A DNA stretch of 64,000 nt, from assembly GCF_003721595.1 (NCBI RefSeq), contig NZ_RJJR01000001.1:310001-374000 (forward strand), read 5' to 3'. Every line of letters begins with the position of its first letter. Position 1 is the stretch's first letter. This stretch comes from Hanamia caeni. Its GTDB lineage: Bacteria; Bacteroidota; Bacteroidia; Chitinophagales; Chitinophagaceae. The translations under genes were made by a program, and so were the position numbers. Under the pieces are notes generated by a model. The model ran no database searches and was not told the DNA's origin. It saw only the letters and a list, made by a program, of their open reading frames with translations. Below are positions 1-10,202 of the stretch, piece after piece.

Positions 1-38
1 ATTCATAATTTCTTTGGTTACTCTTAACGAAAATAATT

Positions 39-1010
39 ATGCTACGACTTTCAATCACTTCCATCTTTTTGTCGGTGTTCTTTGTTTGTCCTGGTCAAAG
101 CATACAACAGGATGCGACTAATACAAGTAACCAGGTTATAAAGGTTACCCTGTTAGGTACCGGAACCCCACTGCCCGTTATGGATCGTTTTGGTGCAAGT
201 ATTTTAGTACAGGCTGATGGAAAAAACCTGCTGTTTGATGCCGGTCGCGGATGTTTACAAAGGTTGCGGCAACTGAAGATAGGGTATACCACGATTGATG
301 CCGTTTTCTTTACCCATCTTCATTCTGATCACATTGTGGGGTTTCCTGATTTGTGGCTTACGGGTTGGCTGACATCCCAAAGAACCACGCCATTAAAAGT
401 TTTTGGTCCTGAAGGCACCAGGAATATGACCGAATATTTGCGAAAGGCCTATGAGTTCGACGTTGCCATAAGAGAATCAGATGACAAGGCTTCACCCGAA
501 GGTGGTAAGCTACTAACAACTGATATTAAAGAAGGTACCGTATATGAACAGAACGGTATAAAAGTAATTTCCTTTTTGGTGGATCATTACCCGGTAGTTC
601 CTGCTTTTGGCTATAGAGTAGAATTTGGCGGACACTCGGTTGTGCTTTCTGGAGATACCCGCTATTCAGAGAATCTAATTAAAAATGCCAAAGGAGCAGA
701 TTTGCTCATCCATGAAGTAGCAATCGCTTCTGATACAGTAACAAAATCAGACCCCAGCTATCATATACTCGCCCACCATACAACACCTGAACAGGCAGGT
801 AAAGTGTTTGCTGCTGTTAAGCCGAAGCTTGCCGTGTATTCCCACATTGTTAGAATCTACGGTTATCCTACGGACGAAATTCTTCCAAGAACAAAAGAGA
901 AGTATCCAGGCCGGGTAATGTTAGGCGAAGACTTAATGAGTTTCACAGTTGGAGACTCTGTAACTATGCAAGTAAAACCATCTGAACCGGGTGTAGGCCA
1001 ACATAAATAA
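39..1010 (+). CDS. Exported MBL-fold metallo-hydrolase (RNase Z-like)
   Basis: A 323-residue protein with an N-terminal signal peptide (about residues 1-20) followed by a metallo-beta-lactamase fold. The metal motif THLHSDH lies at residues 92-98. Further expected ligands are the aspartate of the SGDTR segment and the histidine of the late YSHI segment. The GTGTPLP stretch near residue 40 is typical of the RNase Z/arylsulfatase-like branch. The signal peptide argues against tRNA processing and for a periplasmic hydrolase of unknown substrate. ATG start at 39. It is followed by about 420 bases without a convincing gene. Confidence 0.85.
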   Translation: MLRLSITSIFLSVFFVCPGQSIQQDATNTSNQVIKVTLLGTGTPLPVMDRFGASILVQADGKNLLFDAGRGCLQRLRQLKIGYTTIDAVFFTHLHSDHIVGFPDLWLTGWLTSQRTTPLKVFGPEGTRNMTEYLRKAYEFDVAIRESDDKASPEGGKLLTTDIKEGTVYEQNGIKVISFLVDHYPVVPAFGYRVEFGGHSVVLSGDTRYSENLIKNAKGADLLIHEVAIASDTVTKSDPSYHILAHHTTPEQAGKVFAAVKPKLAVYSHIVRIYGYPTDEILPRTKEKYPGRVMLGEDLMSFTVGDSVTMQVKPSEPGVGQHK

Positions 1011-1432
1011 AAAGCTGGAAATGCAAACTCATCACCCCAAAAAAACAAGCCGAATATTTTATTCTGGCAGCACTGAAATCAATATTTCTACCACCGATGA
1101 ATACATTACAAACGTTAAAGAACATATCCCTAATCGCAAACAAATAATCAACTCTGCGCTTGACGAAACGTTCGTTGTAACCTGGTATCACAATCAACGG
1201 CAAGCTATTATTGACAAGTATAAATTACTGACCTGATTTATTTGAATGATGTACCACCGAACGTTTGCTGAATACGAGCGCAGCACCCTGCCTGCCCTTG
1301 TGTGCAATACCGCTGAAAATCCGGGTTTGGAAAACTATCCGCAGAAAAGTATAAATTGAAAAATAAGTCAAACAATCCTTTCTTTTATTATTTTTAGCAG
1401 CCAATTTATAAATTACCAGCGCAGCACAAGCG

Positions 1433-2197
1433 ATGAAATTTGACAACATCATACCGACAGACAGATTAAAGCCTTACATCAAAAAGTTCGTTGTTTCAGA
1501 AAGTGCGACGGAAAATATTTATAAAGTTTTCCCTTCAACAGGTTTGGTGGTTGGCTTTCAATATCGTGGACGATTAGGTAACATTAATGATGATAAAGAA
1601 ATAAGACTGGCCACCGCAGGCATAACCGGTATTTCAGATAGTTTTAAAATATTTAAAAACTCAATTAACACAGGGACAATATTGGTTTACTTTACTGAAG
1701 TTGGTTTCACCTATTTTACTTCCACGCCTGCCAACGAACTGTTTAATCAAAGCATTTCCCTCGAAAACATTTTTGACAAATACAAGATCAGCGATACAGA
1801 AGAAAGACTGGCGTTTGCCACAACAGACAAGCAACGCATTCATATCGTTGAACAATTTTTACTGTGCCAACTCAGAGATATTAAAAATGATAGGCTTATC
1901 GTAGAAGCCGTTAAGCTCATTTATCAATCAAAGGGAACAATAAAAATAAAAGAACTAAATGGAAAGTTGTTCATTAGCCAAAGCCCTTTTGAAAAAAGAT
2001 TTAGAAAATTAGTAGGGACGACACCGAAAAAATTTGCTTCAATTGTACGCTTCAATTCTGTGTTGAATGATTTAAACCACATCAAATCCTTAAGTGAAAT
2101 TTGTTACGAGAATAACTTCTTTGACCAGGCTCATTTCATCAAAGATTTCAAACAATATACCGGCGATACGCCGGAAACTTTTAAACGCTTTCTGTAA
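1433..2197 (+). CDS. AraC family transcriptional regulator
   Basis: A 254-residue cytoplasmic protein. Residues 1-140 resemble the DUF6597-type N-terminal domain common in Bacteroidota AraC regulators. Residues about 150-254 form the double helix-turn-helix: the first around LFISQSPFEKRF, the second around EICYENNFFDQAHF, with the usual ending TPETFKRFL. The effector is unknown. It lies 77 bases upstream of the DUF1398 gene on the same strand, an arrangement that makes that gene a plausible target or partner. This is inference from position only. Confidence 0.88.
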   Translation: MKFDNIIPTDRLKPYIKKFVVSESATENIYKVFPSTGLVVGFQYRGRLGNINDDKEIRLATAGITGISDSFKIFKNSINTGTILVYFTEVGFTYFTSTPANELFNQSISLENIFDKYKISDTEERLAFATTDKQRIHIVEQFLLCQLRDIKNDRLIVEAVKLIYQSKGTIKIKELNGKLFISQSPFEKRFRKLVGTTPKKFASIVRFNSVLNDLNHIKSLSEICYENNFFDQAHFIKDFKQYTGDTPETFKRFL

Positions 2198-2274
2198 ACA
2201 AACGATTTTTTACAATTACAGCTTTCGCCCTTATTCCACTTTTGCATTATTAATAACAATCAAAAATCAAAAAG

Positions 2275-2664
2275 ATGTTTACAGTAGAACAAATCAAATC
2301 AGCCCACTCAAAAGTAAAAAGCGGGGCAGATTTTCCTAAATACATCCAGGAAATAAAACAATTGGGGGTGACAGCATTTGAAACATGGGTCATCGACAGC
2401 CATAGCGAATATTTTGGCAAAGACCACTATCAAACAAAATCTGATCCGATGTATGAAAACCTGGCTATCGCTGAAAACACCAATAAAGAGAAGTTCAGGC
2501 ATCGCTTGCAAGTTCATCAGCAAGGCAAAACAGAATACGTGACATTTTGTAAAGATTGTGCAGAAACAGGAATTGAAAAATGGTTCGTGTGTCTGGCTGC
2601 AATGACTTGTACTTATTACGACAAAGCGGGAAAAGAAATCCTGGTAGAGCAAATACCGGGATAA
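2275..2664 (+). CDS. DUF1398 family protein
   Basis: A 129-residue soluble protein without signal peptide. The N-terminal pattern (FTVEQIKSAHSKVKSGADFP) and overall length match the DUF1398 family (YbcV-like), described in databases as phage envelope-like but with no established function. Two cysteine pairs sit late in the protein (CKDC, and the segment CLAAMTC). The spacing from the upstream AraC gene is 77 bases and the upstream region is A/T-rich. The family assignment rests on recalled sequence similarity. Confidence 0.8.
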   Translation: MFTVEQIKSAHSKVKSGADFPKYIQEIKQLGVTAFETWVIDSHSEYFGKDHYQTKSDPMYENLAIAENTNKEKFRHRLQVHQQGKTEYVTFCKDCAETGIEKWFVCLAAMTCTYYDKAGKEILVEQIPG

Positions 2665-2908
2665 AAGACTGCCTGCAAAGGACTATGCGAAACTATTTAA
2701 ACGAATGGAATTGAAAGCAAAGTATTGTCAAAAAACTAACGTATACAATAAAAGTGTCGTGAGGCCAGAAACCTGGGCGGAAGACCTTTGTCATCGAATG
2801 ACATGAAAAAATTTTTATTCTAAATAAAATATATATCTTCCGGTTCTAATCCTTTTTACCCGCTGACAATTTGGTTCCCTTTTTTACATTTCCCCATATT
2901 CAAACTTT
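2665..2908 (+). other. Intergenic stretch with no gene seen
   Basis: About 250 bases between the DUF1398 and PQQ-dehydrogenase genes. I found no open frame with coding character and no clear terminator hairpin. The right end contains the promoter-like box described separately. Confidence 0.5.
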
Positions 2909-2916
2909 TAAATTTG
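2909..2916 (+). promoter_or_regulatory. Bacteroidota -7 box TAAATTTG
   Basis: TAAATTTG fits the TANNTTTG consensus and ends five bases before the ATG at 2922. No TTTG lies at the usual 18-20 base spacing upstream. If functional, it would give an almost leaderless transcript, and it supports the ATG at 2922 over the in-frame candidate at 2871. Confidence 0.4.
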
Positions 2917-2921
2917 GCTGT

Positions 2922-4139
2922 ATGAAAAGATCTTTTCTTTTTTTTACTCTTGTTGTTCTTTGTGTTTCGTGCAACACGGTTTCTCACAAAAATCTACCCG
3001 TAAAAACGGAAACCGCGTCAGATGATAGTATAAAGGTAAAACTGCTACTGGTTACCGATGTACCCGAGCTTCCCGTGCAATTGAACGTGGTGGCGGATAA
3101 AAGCGGAAAGGCTTTTATAACAGACAACCACGGAAAAATATGGATTCTCCAAAACGATGTGTTACTTCCAAAGCCTTTTTTTAATCTGTATGAAAAAATA
3201 GGAAAGCAGAAAAAAGCTTCACCTGCCGGAATGGTTTTTAGCGTGGCATTTGATCCGCTCTTTGCAACCAACCACAAATTTTATGTATGCTATAATGCGC
3301 CTTCCAAGCCTCATAGCGCCGATAGAAGACTGGTAGTTTCCCAATTTAGTTGTGACGCCCATCATCCGGATGTCGCTGATCTTGCATCAGAACAAAGGGT
3401 AATAGATTTTGAGGGGCCTACCATCCAGGATAATGGCGCCCAGATTGCTTTTGGGCCTGACGGCTATCTCTACATTTCTGTTGGAGATGAAAGTGCGGGG
3501 GATACGGCGTACCATTACCACTCACAGGATCTGAGTTATTTTGGCGGCAAATTACTCCGTATCGATGTGCGCAAACTGCCTTATTCTATCCCTCCTGATA
3601 ATCCTTTTTTACACGTGAAAAATGCAAGCCCCGAAATATGGGCGTATGGATTTCGCAAGCTGTGGCATTTTTCTTTTGACCCGCAAACAGGTTTGCTTTT
3701 TGGCGGGGACGTAGGGCAGGACCGGGAGGAAGAAATTGACCTGGTTAAAAAGGGAGCCAACTATGGATGGCCGGTGATGGAAGGCGATAGTGTTTATAAA
3801 AGTAGCAATCATGCAAATATCAGCTCTTTTGTGAATCCTGTTAATACCTACTCCCATAAAACAGGAGTTTGTGTTATAGGAGGAAATTTTTATTATGGAA
3901 ATGAAATTCCGGAGTTTAAAAGCAAATATGTTTTTGCGGATTGGAAAGACAAGCTCTTTGCCCTGTCAAAAGACAAATATGGCAATTGGCAAAGGCAACC
4001 GGTTAAGATCCTCAATCAACCCGCAGGTTCATTTTTTATTTGCGGATGCAATTTGCTGGAAAACCAACTTTTTGTGCTCGGATATGTAGTCCGTGACACA
4101 ACCGAAAAAGGAATGGTTTATAAAGTAGTTAAGGGGTAA
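2922..4139 (+). CDS. PQQ-dependent sugar dehydrogenase, lipoprotein
   Basis: A 405-residue beta-propeller of the glucose/sorbosone dehydrogenase (soluble aldose sugar dehydrogenase) family. It begins with a lipoprotein signal ending LCVSC, so it should be anchored in the envelope. Family features include the AFGPDGYLYISVGD stretch, GGKLLRID, EIWAYGFRKLWHFSFDP and GANYGWPVMEG. The longer frame from 2871 would put 17 extra residues before the signal sequence, so I chose 2922. The likely reaction is oxidation of aldose or aldehyde sugars with PQQ as cofactor. No PQQ synthesis genes are in the window. It opens the carbohydrate locus that includes the next glycosidases. Confidence 0.85.
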   Translation: MKRSFLFFTLVVLCVSCNTVSHKNLPVKTETASDDSIKVKLLLVTDVPELPVQLNVVADKSGKAFITDNHGKIWILQNDVLLPKPFFNLYEKIGKQKKASPAGMVFSVAFDPLFATNHKFYVCYNAPSKPHSADRRLVVSQFSCDAHHPDVADLASEQRVIDFEGPTIQDNGAQIAFGPDGYLYISVGDESAGDTAYHYHSQDLSYFGGKLLRIDVRKLPYSIPPDNPFLHVKNASPEIWAYGFRKLWHFSFDPQTGLLFGGDVGQDREEEIDLVKKGANYGWPVMEGDSVYKSSNHANISSFVNPVNTYSHKTGVCVIGGNFYYGNEIPEFKSKYVFADWKDKLFALSKDKYGNWQRQPVKILNQPAGSFFICGCNLLENQLFVLGYVVRDTTEKGMVYKVVKG

Positions 4140-4331
4140 TTTTTTGAGCAGGAATCGGAGAAAACCAAAATAAAAATCCTATTTATTTGCCTGTTTACCG
4201 GATAAGCAGGATGATTTACTGCCAAGGCAATTTTTTTTAGCCATCATGAAGTTCAAAACCAGTATTTTCACTTTTAGATTTTATTATATAATACTGTTTT
4301 AGATTTTTCTTAAAAAAAACTCTGAATTTCT

Positions 4332-6842
4332 ATGAGAATCCATTTCCTTACTTTCATTGTTGTGTTATTTTCATCTTCGGTTATTGGCAACGCACAATCC
4401 TTTTCAATTACAAATAATCCCGGGAACCAAACCGTTACCATTCGTAATTCCTCTCTTAAGATAGTGGTAGGCTACAATCATGAGTGCAGAATTTCCGCAA
4501 TGGATGTAAACGGAATAAATGTGCTGGCAGGAAACAACGGAATGTATTCTGCAATACAAACAAAAGGCAAATCATTTTCTACCCTGCAATTGAAGAATTT
4601 ACCAACGGTGAAAAGCTTAAAAAATTCGGTAGAAATAAATGACATCGTTTATGGCGATGCTAACATACCAGTACACGAAAATTGGAAATTTGTTGTCAGC
4701 GATTCCAATATTAAACTTTCCATTAGCCGCACTTTTCCTAAATCATTTGAAGCGGAGTCTGTTTCTTTTCCTGCAATCGAATTTAACAATGTCAACACGT
4801 GGGAAGGCGCTTTCCAGGGCTTTGGCGGAATAGCGTGGTTTTATTTATTCAATGAAAAGCTAATGACGTATGGGGTTCATACCAACGAAGCTTCTTTCTG
4901 GAACAGCACTAATAATAATGGTTTACATGTGTCAGTAAATGCGCCGGGAAAGCAGGTAGCCATGAAATATTCGCGAGCCGGTGATGATAAACTGGATTAC
5001 AGTATTGCCGTTTCACAAAAAGAAATGTTGCCGCGCTACGATTCTGGTACGAATCGCCGCAGATTTATAAGGAAGAAAACGGATGTATGGGCACCGTTTC
5101 AAATAAAGGCCGGAACCTCTTCGGAAAGCATTAATTTTTCTGCTTTTGATTATGAAAAAAAATATGGGCGTGGAGCGTTTAAAGGAATAGATGGAAAGCA
5201 GGTAACCTCTGTTTTAAATACTATTGCACGCATGGGCGTGATTGATGCCAAACACTTTGGAGGCAATAGCTGGCACACACCATACGGGCCTATTTGTTTG
5301 CACGAGCAATACATTGCGCAACTCGGGCTTGGTATCAATGATGCGCATTATCTTAATGGCTATAAGCAGTGCCTTGATTTTTATCGCGACAATGCAATAA
5401 AACCCGATGGAAGAGTCTGGCCGCGATGGGCTTATACCAATGAAGATGCCATGCCCGGTCAATTTACCAACACAGGATTTTACGAAGCACAATGGGGATA
5501 CCTGCTGGATTCCAATCCTGATTATGTGAGCAATGTTTCAGACTTATTTAATCAAACCGGAGATATTGATTGGGTGAAAAAACAACAAAAGGCTTGCGAA
5601 AAGGCATTGGATTATTTATTGAAAAGAGATTTCAACGGCAATCATTTGGTAGAGATGATGAATGACAGTCATACGCAAAAAAGAAGCAGCGACTGGATAG
5701 ATATTATCTGGGCTTCGTATGAAAATGCATTTGTAAATGCGAAACTATATCATGCATTAAAACTTTGGTCCGATATTGAACAGCAATTGGGAAACAAAGA
5801 AAAAGCATTGTATTATTCTAAGTTCGCTGAACAATTAAAAATAAGTTTCAATAAAAGTGTTCACCACGGCGGCTTTTGGGATGAAGACAAAGGATATTAT
5901 GATTACTGGCGCGATAAAGACGGGTCTGTTCATGGTGATAACCTGGTTACTCCTGTAAATTTTATGGCCATTGCATATGGCATTTGTGATGATACAATAC
6001 GCCGAAATTCCATTTTAGAAAAAGTGGAAACCCAGATGAAGAAGGAAAATTTATTTTTCTGGCCCATCAGTTTTTTCCCTTATAAAACCGATGAAGGAAA
6101 AGAATACCAGTTTCCGTTTCCTTATTATGAAAATGGAGATATCTTTTTATCGTGGGGAAGCGTTGCTGTTCAGGCCTATGCTTCGTGGAAACCTTCGCTC
6201 GCCTTACATTATATTAAAAATGTCCTGAGACAGGATAGCATTGATGGTCTTGCTTTTCAGCGATATTCGCGTAAAGACCAGTCAGGGCAAGGCGATGATA
6301 TCCTGTCCGGAAATAGCCTGGCTGTAGTTGGACTTTACCATTCTGTGTATGGTTTCAATCCTTTGTATAACCGTTTCTATTTAAATCCTCATATCACAAG
6401 TGAGCTATCTGGCTCAAAACTATTTTATAAATATAGGGGAGATAGATTGACCATCAGCCTTGATACGAGCCTCTATTCAGTTTCGAATAAGAAATTCACA
6501 ATTAGTGCTAAAGATGATTTTGGCTTTTTTAGTGTAGGCGACACCGTTATGTATTTTAATAAAGACAATCCGTTTCCTTCCGTGGAAGCGATTGCAAAAA
6601 ATGTGAATCATCTTAGCCTGCAGATCATCAAATGCAATTCTAAAGAAATTATTTTAGAACAAAGCGCCCCCGGTTCTTCTTTTGATGTTACTTTTTTGGC
6701 AAAAAAACTTTTACCAGGGCGTACTTACCTGGTGTATGGAGATGGTATTTTTTTAAGGAAAAACAGAAGCGATGCCGCAGGAAATTTAATTTTTAAACAA
6801 AATAACTCTACAAAAAAAATCAGAATCGTTTTAGAAAATTAA
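4332..6842 (+). CDS. Secreted six-hairpin glycosidase-like protein
   Basis: An 836-residue exported protein with a signal peptide ending at about residue 21 (GNAQ). Residues 25-280 look like a beta-sandwich. Residues about 290-680 look like an alpha/alpha toroid of the six-hairpin glycosidase type, with aromatic-rich segments such as NSWHTPYGPI and YYDYWRDKDGS. The last 150 residues look like a small beta domain. I cannot assign a CAZy family or catalytic acids with confidence; relatives include trehalase-, amylo-glucosidase- and rhamnosidase-like proteins. Its place between a sugar dehydrogenase and GH16-type enzymes supports a role in glycan breakdown. Confidence 0.7.
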   Translation: MRIHFLTFIVVLFSSSVIGNAQSFSITNNPGNQTVTIRNSSLKIVVGYNHECRISAMDVNGINVLAGNNGMYSAIQTKGKSFSTLQLKNLPTVKSLKNSVEINDIVYGDANIPVHENWKFVVSDSNIKLSISRTFPKSFEAESVSFPAIEFNNVNTWEGAFQGFGGIAWFYLFNEKLMTYGVHTNEASFWNSTNNNGLHVSVNAPGKQVAMKYSRAGDDKLDYSIAVSQKEMLPRYDSGTNRRRFIRKKTDVWAPFQIKAGTSSESINFSAFDYEKKYGRGAFKGIDGKQVTSVLNTIARMGVIDAKHFGGNSWHTPYGPICLHEQYIAQLGLGINDAHYLNGYKQCLDFYRDNAIKPDGRVWPRWAYTNEDAMPGQFTNTGFYEAQWGYLLDSNPDYVSNVSDLFNQTGDIDWVKKQQKACEKALDYLLKRDFNGNHLVEMMNDSHTQKRSSDWIDIIWASYENAFVNAKLYHALKLWSDIEQQLGNKEKALYYSKFAEQLKISFNKSVHHGGFWDEDKGYYDYWRDKDGSVHGDNLVTPVNFMAIAYGICDDTIRRNSILEKVETQMKKENLFFWPISFFPYKTDEGKEYQFPFPYYENGDIFLSWGSVAVQAYASWKPSLALHYIKNVLRQDSIDGLAFQRYSRKDQSGQGDDILSGNSLAVVGLYHSVYGFNPLYNRFYLNPHITSELSGSKLFYKYRGDRLTISLDTSLYSVSNKKFTISAKDDFGFFSVGDTVMYFNKDNPFPSVEAIAKNVNHLSLQIIKCNSKEIILEQSAPGSSFDVTFLAKKLLPGRTYLVYGDGIFLRKNRSDAAGNLIFKQNNSTKKIRIVLEN

Positions 6843-6981
6843 AAAAAACATTGGTCTTCACTTTATATCGCAAAGGCATTCTGAAATGTTTTCCTAACCA
6901 TAAATACTTTATTTGTTTACCCTTTTGTATCTCTTCAAAATAAAAAACATCAGAATTTATTGGTTTACTTAAACTCATTTT

Positions 6982-7335
6982 ATGGAAAAGCAACTTCAGG
7001 ATTTATTTAGAAAGGCCTATGCTGCCTTCAACACAAGAGACATCGATACAGCGCTTTCAACGATGCATGCCCGTGTTCAATGGCCCAAGGCATTTGAAGG
7101 CGGTTATGTGAGCGGGCATGATGAAATAAGAAAATATTGGACAAGGCAATGGACAGAAATAAATCCTGCCGTTGAGCCGGTTGCATTTAATGAAAGGCAG
7201 AACGGCACTTATGAAATTACCGTTCACCAGGTGGTAAAGGACTTAGCTGGTAATTTGATGTTTGATGGAATCGTAAAGCATATATATATTTTAGAAGACG
7301 GCTTATTAAGGAGAATGGATATTGAGGTTACATAG
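6982..7335 (+). CDS. NTF2-like (SnoaL-type) protein
   Basis: A 117-residue soluble protein with the alpha+beta cone layout of the NTF2/SnoaL superfamily: an N-terminal helix (LFRKAYAAFNTRDIDTAL), the WP segment, and a final strand (HIYILEDGLLRRMDIEVT). No signal peptide. The function of such stand-alone proteins cannot be deduced from sequence. It starts at an ATG 139 bases after the glycosidase and ends about 100 bases before the next gene. Confidence 0.75.
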   Translation: MEKQLQDLFRKAYAAFNTRDIDTALSTMHARVQWPKAFEGGYVSGHDEIRKYWTRQWTEINPAVEPVAFNERQNGTYEITVHQVVKDLAGNLMFDGIVKHIYILEDGLLRRMDIEVT

Positions 7336-7431
7336 CCGATCGGCAGTAAAACAGCCCCCGATGTTAGCAATTTATTAGCTTTTAATATCGTTATTTTGAA
7401 ACCGGCTAATAAATAAAAAACCGGCTGCCCA

Positions 7432-8508
7432 TTGAAACCATCTATTATCCTTTTTTTGTTTTGTGCAGGTATGCTCGCCTGTTCGTATTCAAATGCACAA
7501 CTCCTTACCGGTGTCTGGAAGGGAAAAATTGACCACAGGAACGTGGAGCTTAAAATCGTAAAGAACGGCGACAGCCTTACCGGCACGAGTTACTATTATA
7601 CGTCCGCTAACAATTTCAGAAGGTACAGCATAAAAGGATATTTTGACGCCAGGGACAACAGCGTGGTCTGGTGGGATGATCAATTGATTGAAGAAAAAAA
7701 CGCCAACAATCTTTTGCCCAAAAAAATGGCTTCGCCGCATATTTCATCCGCCGATTTTAACTGTCCCGGTGGTACCAAAATGTATCTTACCGGCAGCACG
7801 GCTTTGAAAGAAAAACCGGACCAGCAAGACGCTACGGTTGATCTGCAAAAATTTATAACGCCTTTTTTCCGTGATGAATGGGATTACGTCATTGATAATT
7901 ATATCGTGGGCGCCAACGATCCTGATCTGATTGATAGTATCGTCAAGTTGGCATTTACGAGGCCGGTTCCGGCTACGAAAGAGTCACAGTCGAAACCTCC
8001 GCGCGAAGAAATGGCGATTCAGCCGAAAAAGTCTGTTTTCGTCGCCGTACCTTCGCCCAAACCTTCGATAAAAACGACACCTAACCCAATAAGTAAAGCC
8101 ATAGCTATGGCGCCACTTACCAATGAGCAAAAATTCAGGATGCGTACCCGCCAGTTGGTGCAGGAAATTCCCCTTACAGGTGATTCGCTGGAACTGAGGT
8201 TTTATGATAACGCAGAAATTGATGGTGATTCTATCGCTGTATTTTTCAACGATAAAATGCTTGCGGAACATATCCGGCTTTCAGAAACTGCTTTTATCAT
8301 CAAATTGCCCGTTGCGGCGCTGCTCCAAACCAACGACCTGGTGATGGTGGCAGAAAACCTCGGCTCTATTCCTCCGAATACTTCACTGATGATTGCCATG
8401 GTAAATGGCAGACGTTATGAGGCAAGACTGGCAAGCACAGAAAATAGCAGTGCGCTGATCCGGTTCGTGAAAGAAGCCCCCACAAGACAACAGGCGCAAA
8501 GGAATTGA
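7432..8508 (+). CDS. Secreted hypothetical protein, two domains, TTG start
   Basis: A 358-residue protein of unknown function. The signal peptide (residues 1-22, ending SNAQ) is complete only if translation begins at the TTG at 7432. An in-frame stop lies just upstream at 7414 and no ATG precedes the signal. Residues about 25-90 form a lipocalin-like beta segment beginning LTGVWKGKI. Residues about 185-220 are a Pro/Ser/Lys-rich linker. Residues about 240-345 are a beta domain with alternating strands beginning LTGDSLELRFYD. I recall similar C-terminal domains in secreted Chitinophagaceae proteins but no function. Confidence 0.7.
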   Translation: MKPSIILFLFCAGMLACSYSNAQLLTGVWKGKIDHRNVELKIVKNGDSLTGTSYYYTSANNFRRYSIKGYFDARDNSVVWWDDQLIEEKNANNLLPKKMASPHISSADFNCPGGTKMYLTGSTALKEKPDQQDATVDLQKFITPFFRDEWDYVIDNYIVGANDPDLIDSIVKLAFTRPVPATKESQSKPPREEMAIQPKKSVFVAVPSPKPSIKTTPNPISKAIAMAPLTNEQKFRMRTRQLVQEIPLTGDSLELRFYDNAEIDGDSIAVFFNDKMLAEHIRLSETAFIIKLPVAALLQTNDLVMVAENLGSIPPNTSLMIAMVNGRRYEARLASTENSSALIRFVKEAPTRQQAQRN

Positions 8509-8762
8509 CTATGTTACCCCTTTTCGCGGCAATGGAAAACAGGAGCCATTTGTCTGCAAATTTGTTTTTCTAAAAAGTTTATAATTAATAAAAAGCAGGC
8601 AAGGCTTATGGCCTAGGTAGGAAAGCTGAGCAGGGTGGGGCCATTGTTAACTGTTGATACTAAACAAAATAGATTTTAGAACCCTCGGAATAAATTGTAT
8701 TTTGTGAGTTAACAAATCTATCGCGACTGATGATACTTTTTACCAGAAAACAAAGAATCCTG

Positions 8763-10061
8763 ATGATTAAAGAAATAGTTACGTTAACTGCATGCTGCTT
8801 TTTTGCTATTGCCTGTAAAGCCCAATCTTCCACTGCCAAAAATACAAAGCCTGTGAAAGTAGAAATCAAAAAGGTTGGCAACCATTTTCAATTGCTGCGC
8901 AACGGAAAGCCCTATTTTGTAAAAGGCGCCGGAGGCAGTGCCTACCCTGATCGCATTGCGGCTTCCGGCGGAAATTCCATACGAACATGGGGAACCCGCG
9001 ATGGACAAAAGGTTTTGGATTCGGCCCAAAAATATGGGCTAACAGTTTTAATGGGCCTCGGCGTTGGGCTTGAGCGGCACGGATTTGATTATAATGATAC
9101 AGAAGCGGTCAAAAAGCAATTAGAAAATTTGCGTGCTGAAGTTTTGAAGTACAGGAATGATCCGGCCTTGCTTGCATGGGGCATAGGTAATGAATTGAAC
9201 CTGCAATATAAAAATCCAAAAGTTTGGGATGCCGTTAATGACATTTCGAAGATGATTCATGAACTGGACCCTTACCACCCGACCAGCACTGTATTGGCAG
9301 GTGTTAATAAAGAACTGGTGGATAACATGAAGCAACGTTGCCCGGATATTGATTTTCTTGCCGTCAACACGTATGCTGATTTACCCCGGCTTCCCAAAAC
9401 CCTTGAAACAGCAGGATGGGAGGGCCCTTATATGGTAACGGAATGGGGCCCAACCGGTCATTGGGAAAGCCTTTCAACCGAATGGAAATCTCCGATAGAG
9501 GAAACAAGCAGCGAAAAAGCCGCGGTGTATAAAAGCCGTTATGAAGTTTCTATAGAAACCCATAAGGACAAATGCCTTGGATCGTATGTTTTTCTCTGGG
9601 GCCAAAAGCAGGAGCGCACGCCCACATGGTATGGCCTGTTTACAGAGAAAGGTGAGGAAACGGAAGTGGTGGATGTGATGCAGTTTCTATGGAGCGGAGC
9701 CTGGCCTGCCAACAAGGCCCCGCATATTTATTCGCTACAGGTGGATGGGAAAAAAGCACTGGAAAATGTGTATGTAAAGCCGGGCAAAAGCTATCCTGTT
9801 TTGGCCGTAGGGTCAGACCCTGATTGCGATCATCTTTCCTATCGCTGGGAGCTGTTGCCCGAGCCCACAAAAGTAGGAGAAGGCGGTGATTTTGAAGCCC
9901 GTCCCAAAGCGGTAGAAAATGCAATTTCAGATGCAACAGGTGATGGACACGCTACCCTAAAGGCACCTGCAAAGGCGGGCGCTTACCGGTTGTTTATTTA
10001 CATTTCGGATGGGAATAACAATGTAGCAACAGCTAATTTACCTTTTTATGTGAAAGAATAA
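8763..10061 (+). CDS. Secreted TIM-barrel glycosidase (GH2/GH5-like)
   Basis: A 432-residue enzyme counting from the ATG at 8763; an earlier in-frame ATG at 8730 adds 11 residues ahead of a normal signal peptide that ends near ACKAQ. The barrel shows the clan GH-A pattern: an acid/base glutamate after asparagine in GIGNELN (Glu144) and a nucleophile glutamate in VTEWG (Glu227). LLAWGIGNE and YVFLWGQKQE are typical strand ends. The last 100 residues form a beta domain that may be a carbohydrate-binding or Ig-like unit. It lies 141 bases upstream of the GH16 gene, so joint action on a beta-glucan is likely. The exact family is uncertain. Confidence 0.8.
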   Translation: MIKEIVTLTACCFFAIACKAQSSTAKNTKPVKVEIKKVGNHFQLLRNGKPYFVKGAGGSAYPDRIAASGGNSIRTWGTRDGQKVLDSAQKYGLTVLMGLGVGLERHGFDYNDTEAVKKQLENLRAEVLKYRNDPALLAWGIGNELNLQYKNPKVWDAVNDISKMIHELDPYHPTSTVLAGVNKELVDNMKQRCPDIDFLAVNTYADLPRLPKTLETAGWEGPYMVTEWGPTGHWESLSTEWKSPIEETSSEKAAVYKSRYEVSIETHKDKCLGSYVFLWGQKQERTPTWYGLFTEKGEETEVVDVMQFLWSGAWPANKAPHIYSLQVDGKKALENVYVKPGKSYPVLAVGSDPDCDHLSYRWELLPEPTKVGEGGDFEARPKAVENAISDATGDGHATLKAPAKAGAYRLFIYISDGNNNVATANLPFYVKE

Positions 10062-10202
10062 GGAAAACCAGAAACTCTAAAGGAATCAACCCTGGATTTT
10101 TGGAAATGTAATTTTTACAAAGAATATTTTTCAGTAAACGAAGAAATACCGGCAGTTTCTATTTCCCTTACACTTCATTTGCACAAATAAAAAATAGTCA
10201 GT

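Noticed and set aside
1021..1236. A 71-codon + strand frame after the MBL-fold gene
   Set aside because: No recognisable domain, signal or coding pattern, and an antisense frame of similar length overlaps it. The 38-codon frame at 1246-1359 is equally unsupported.
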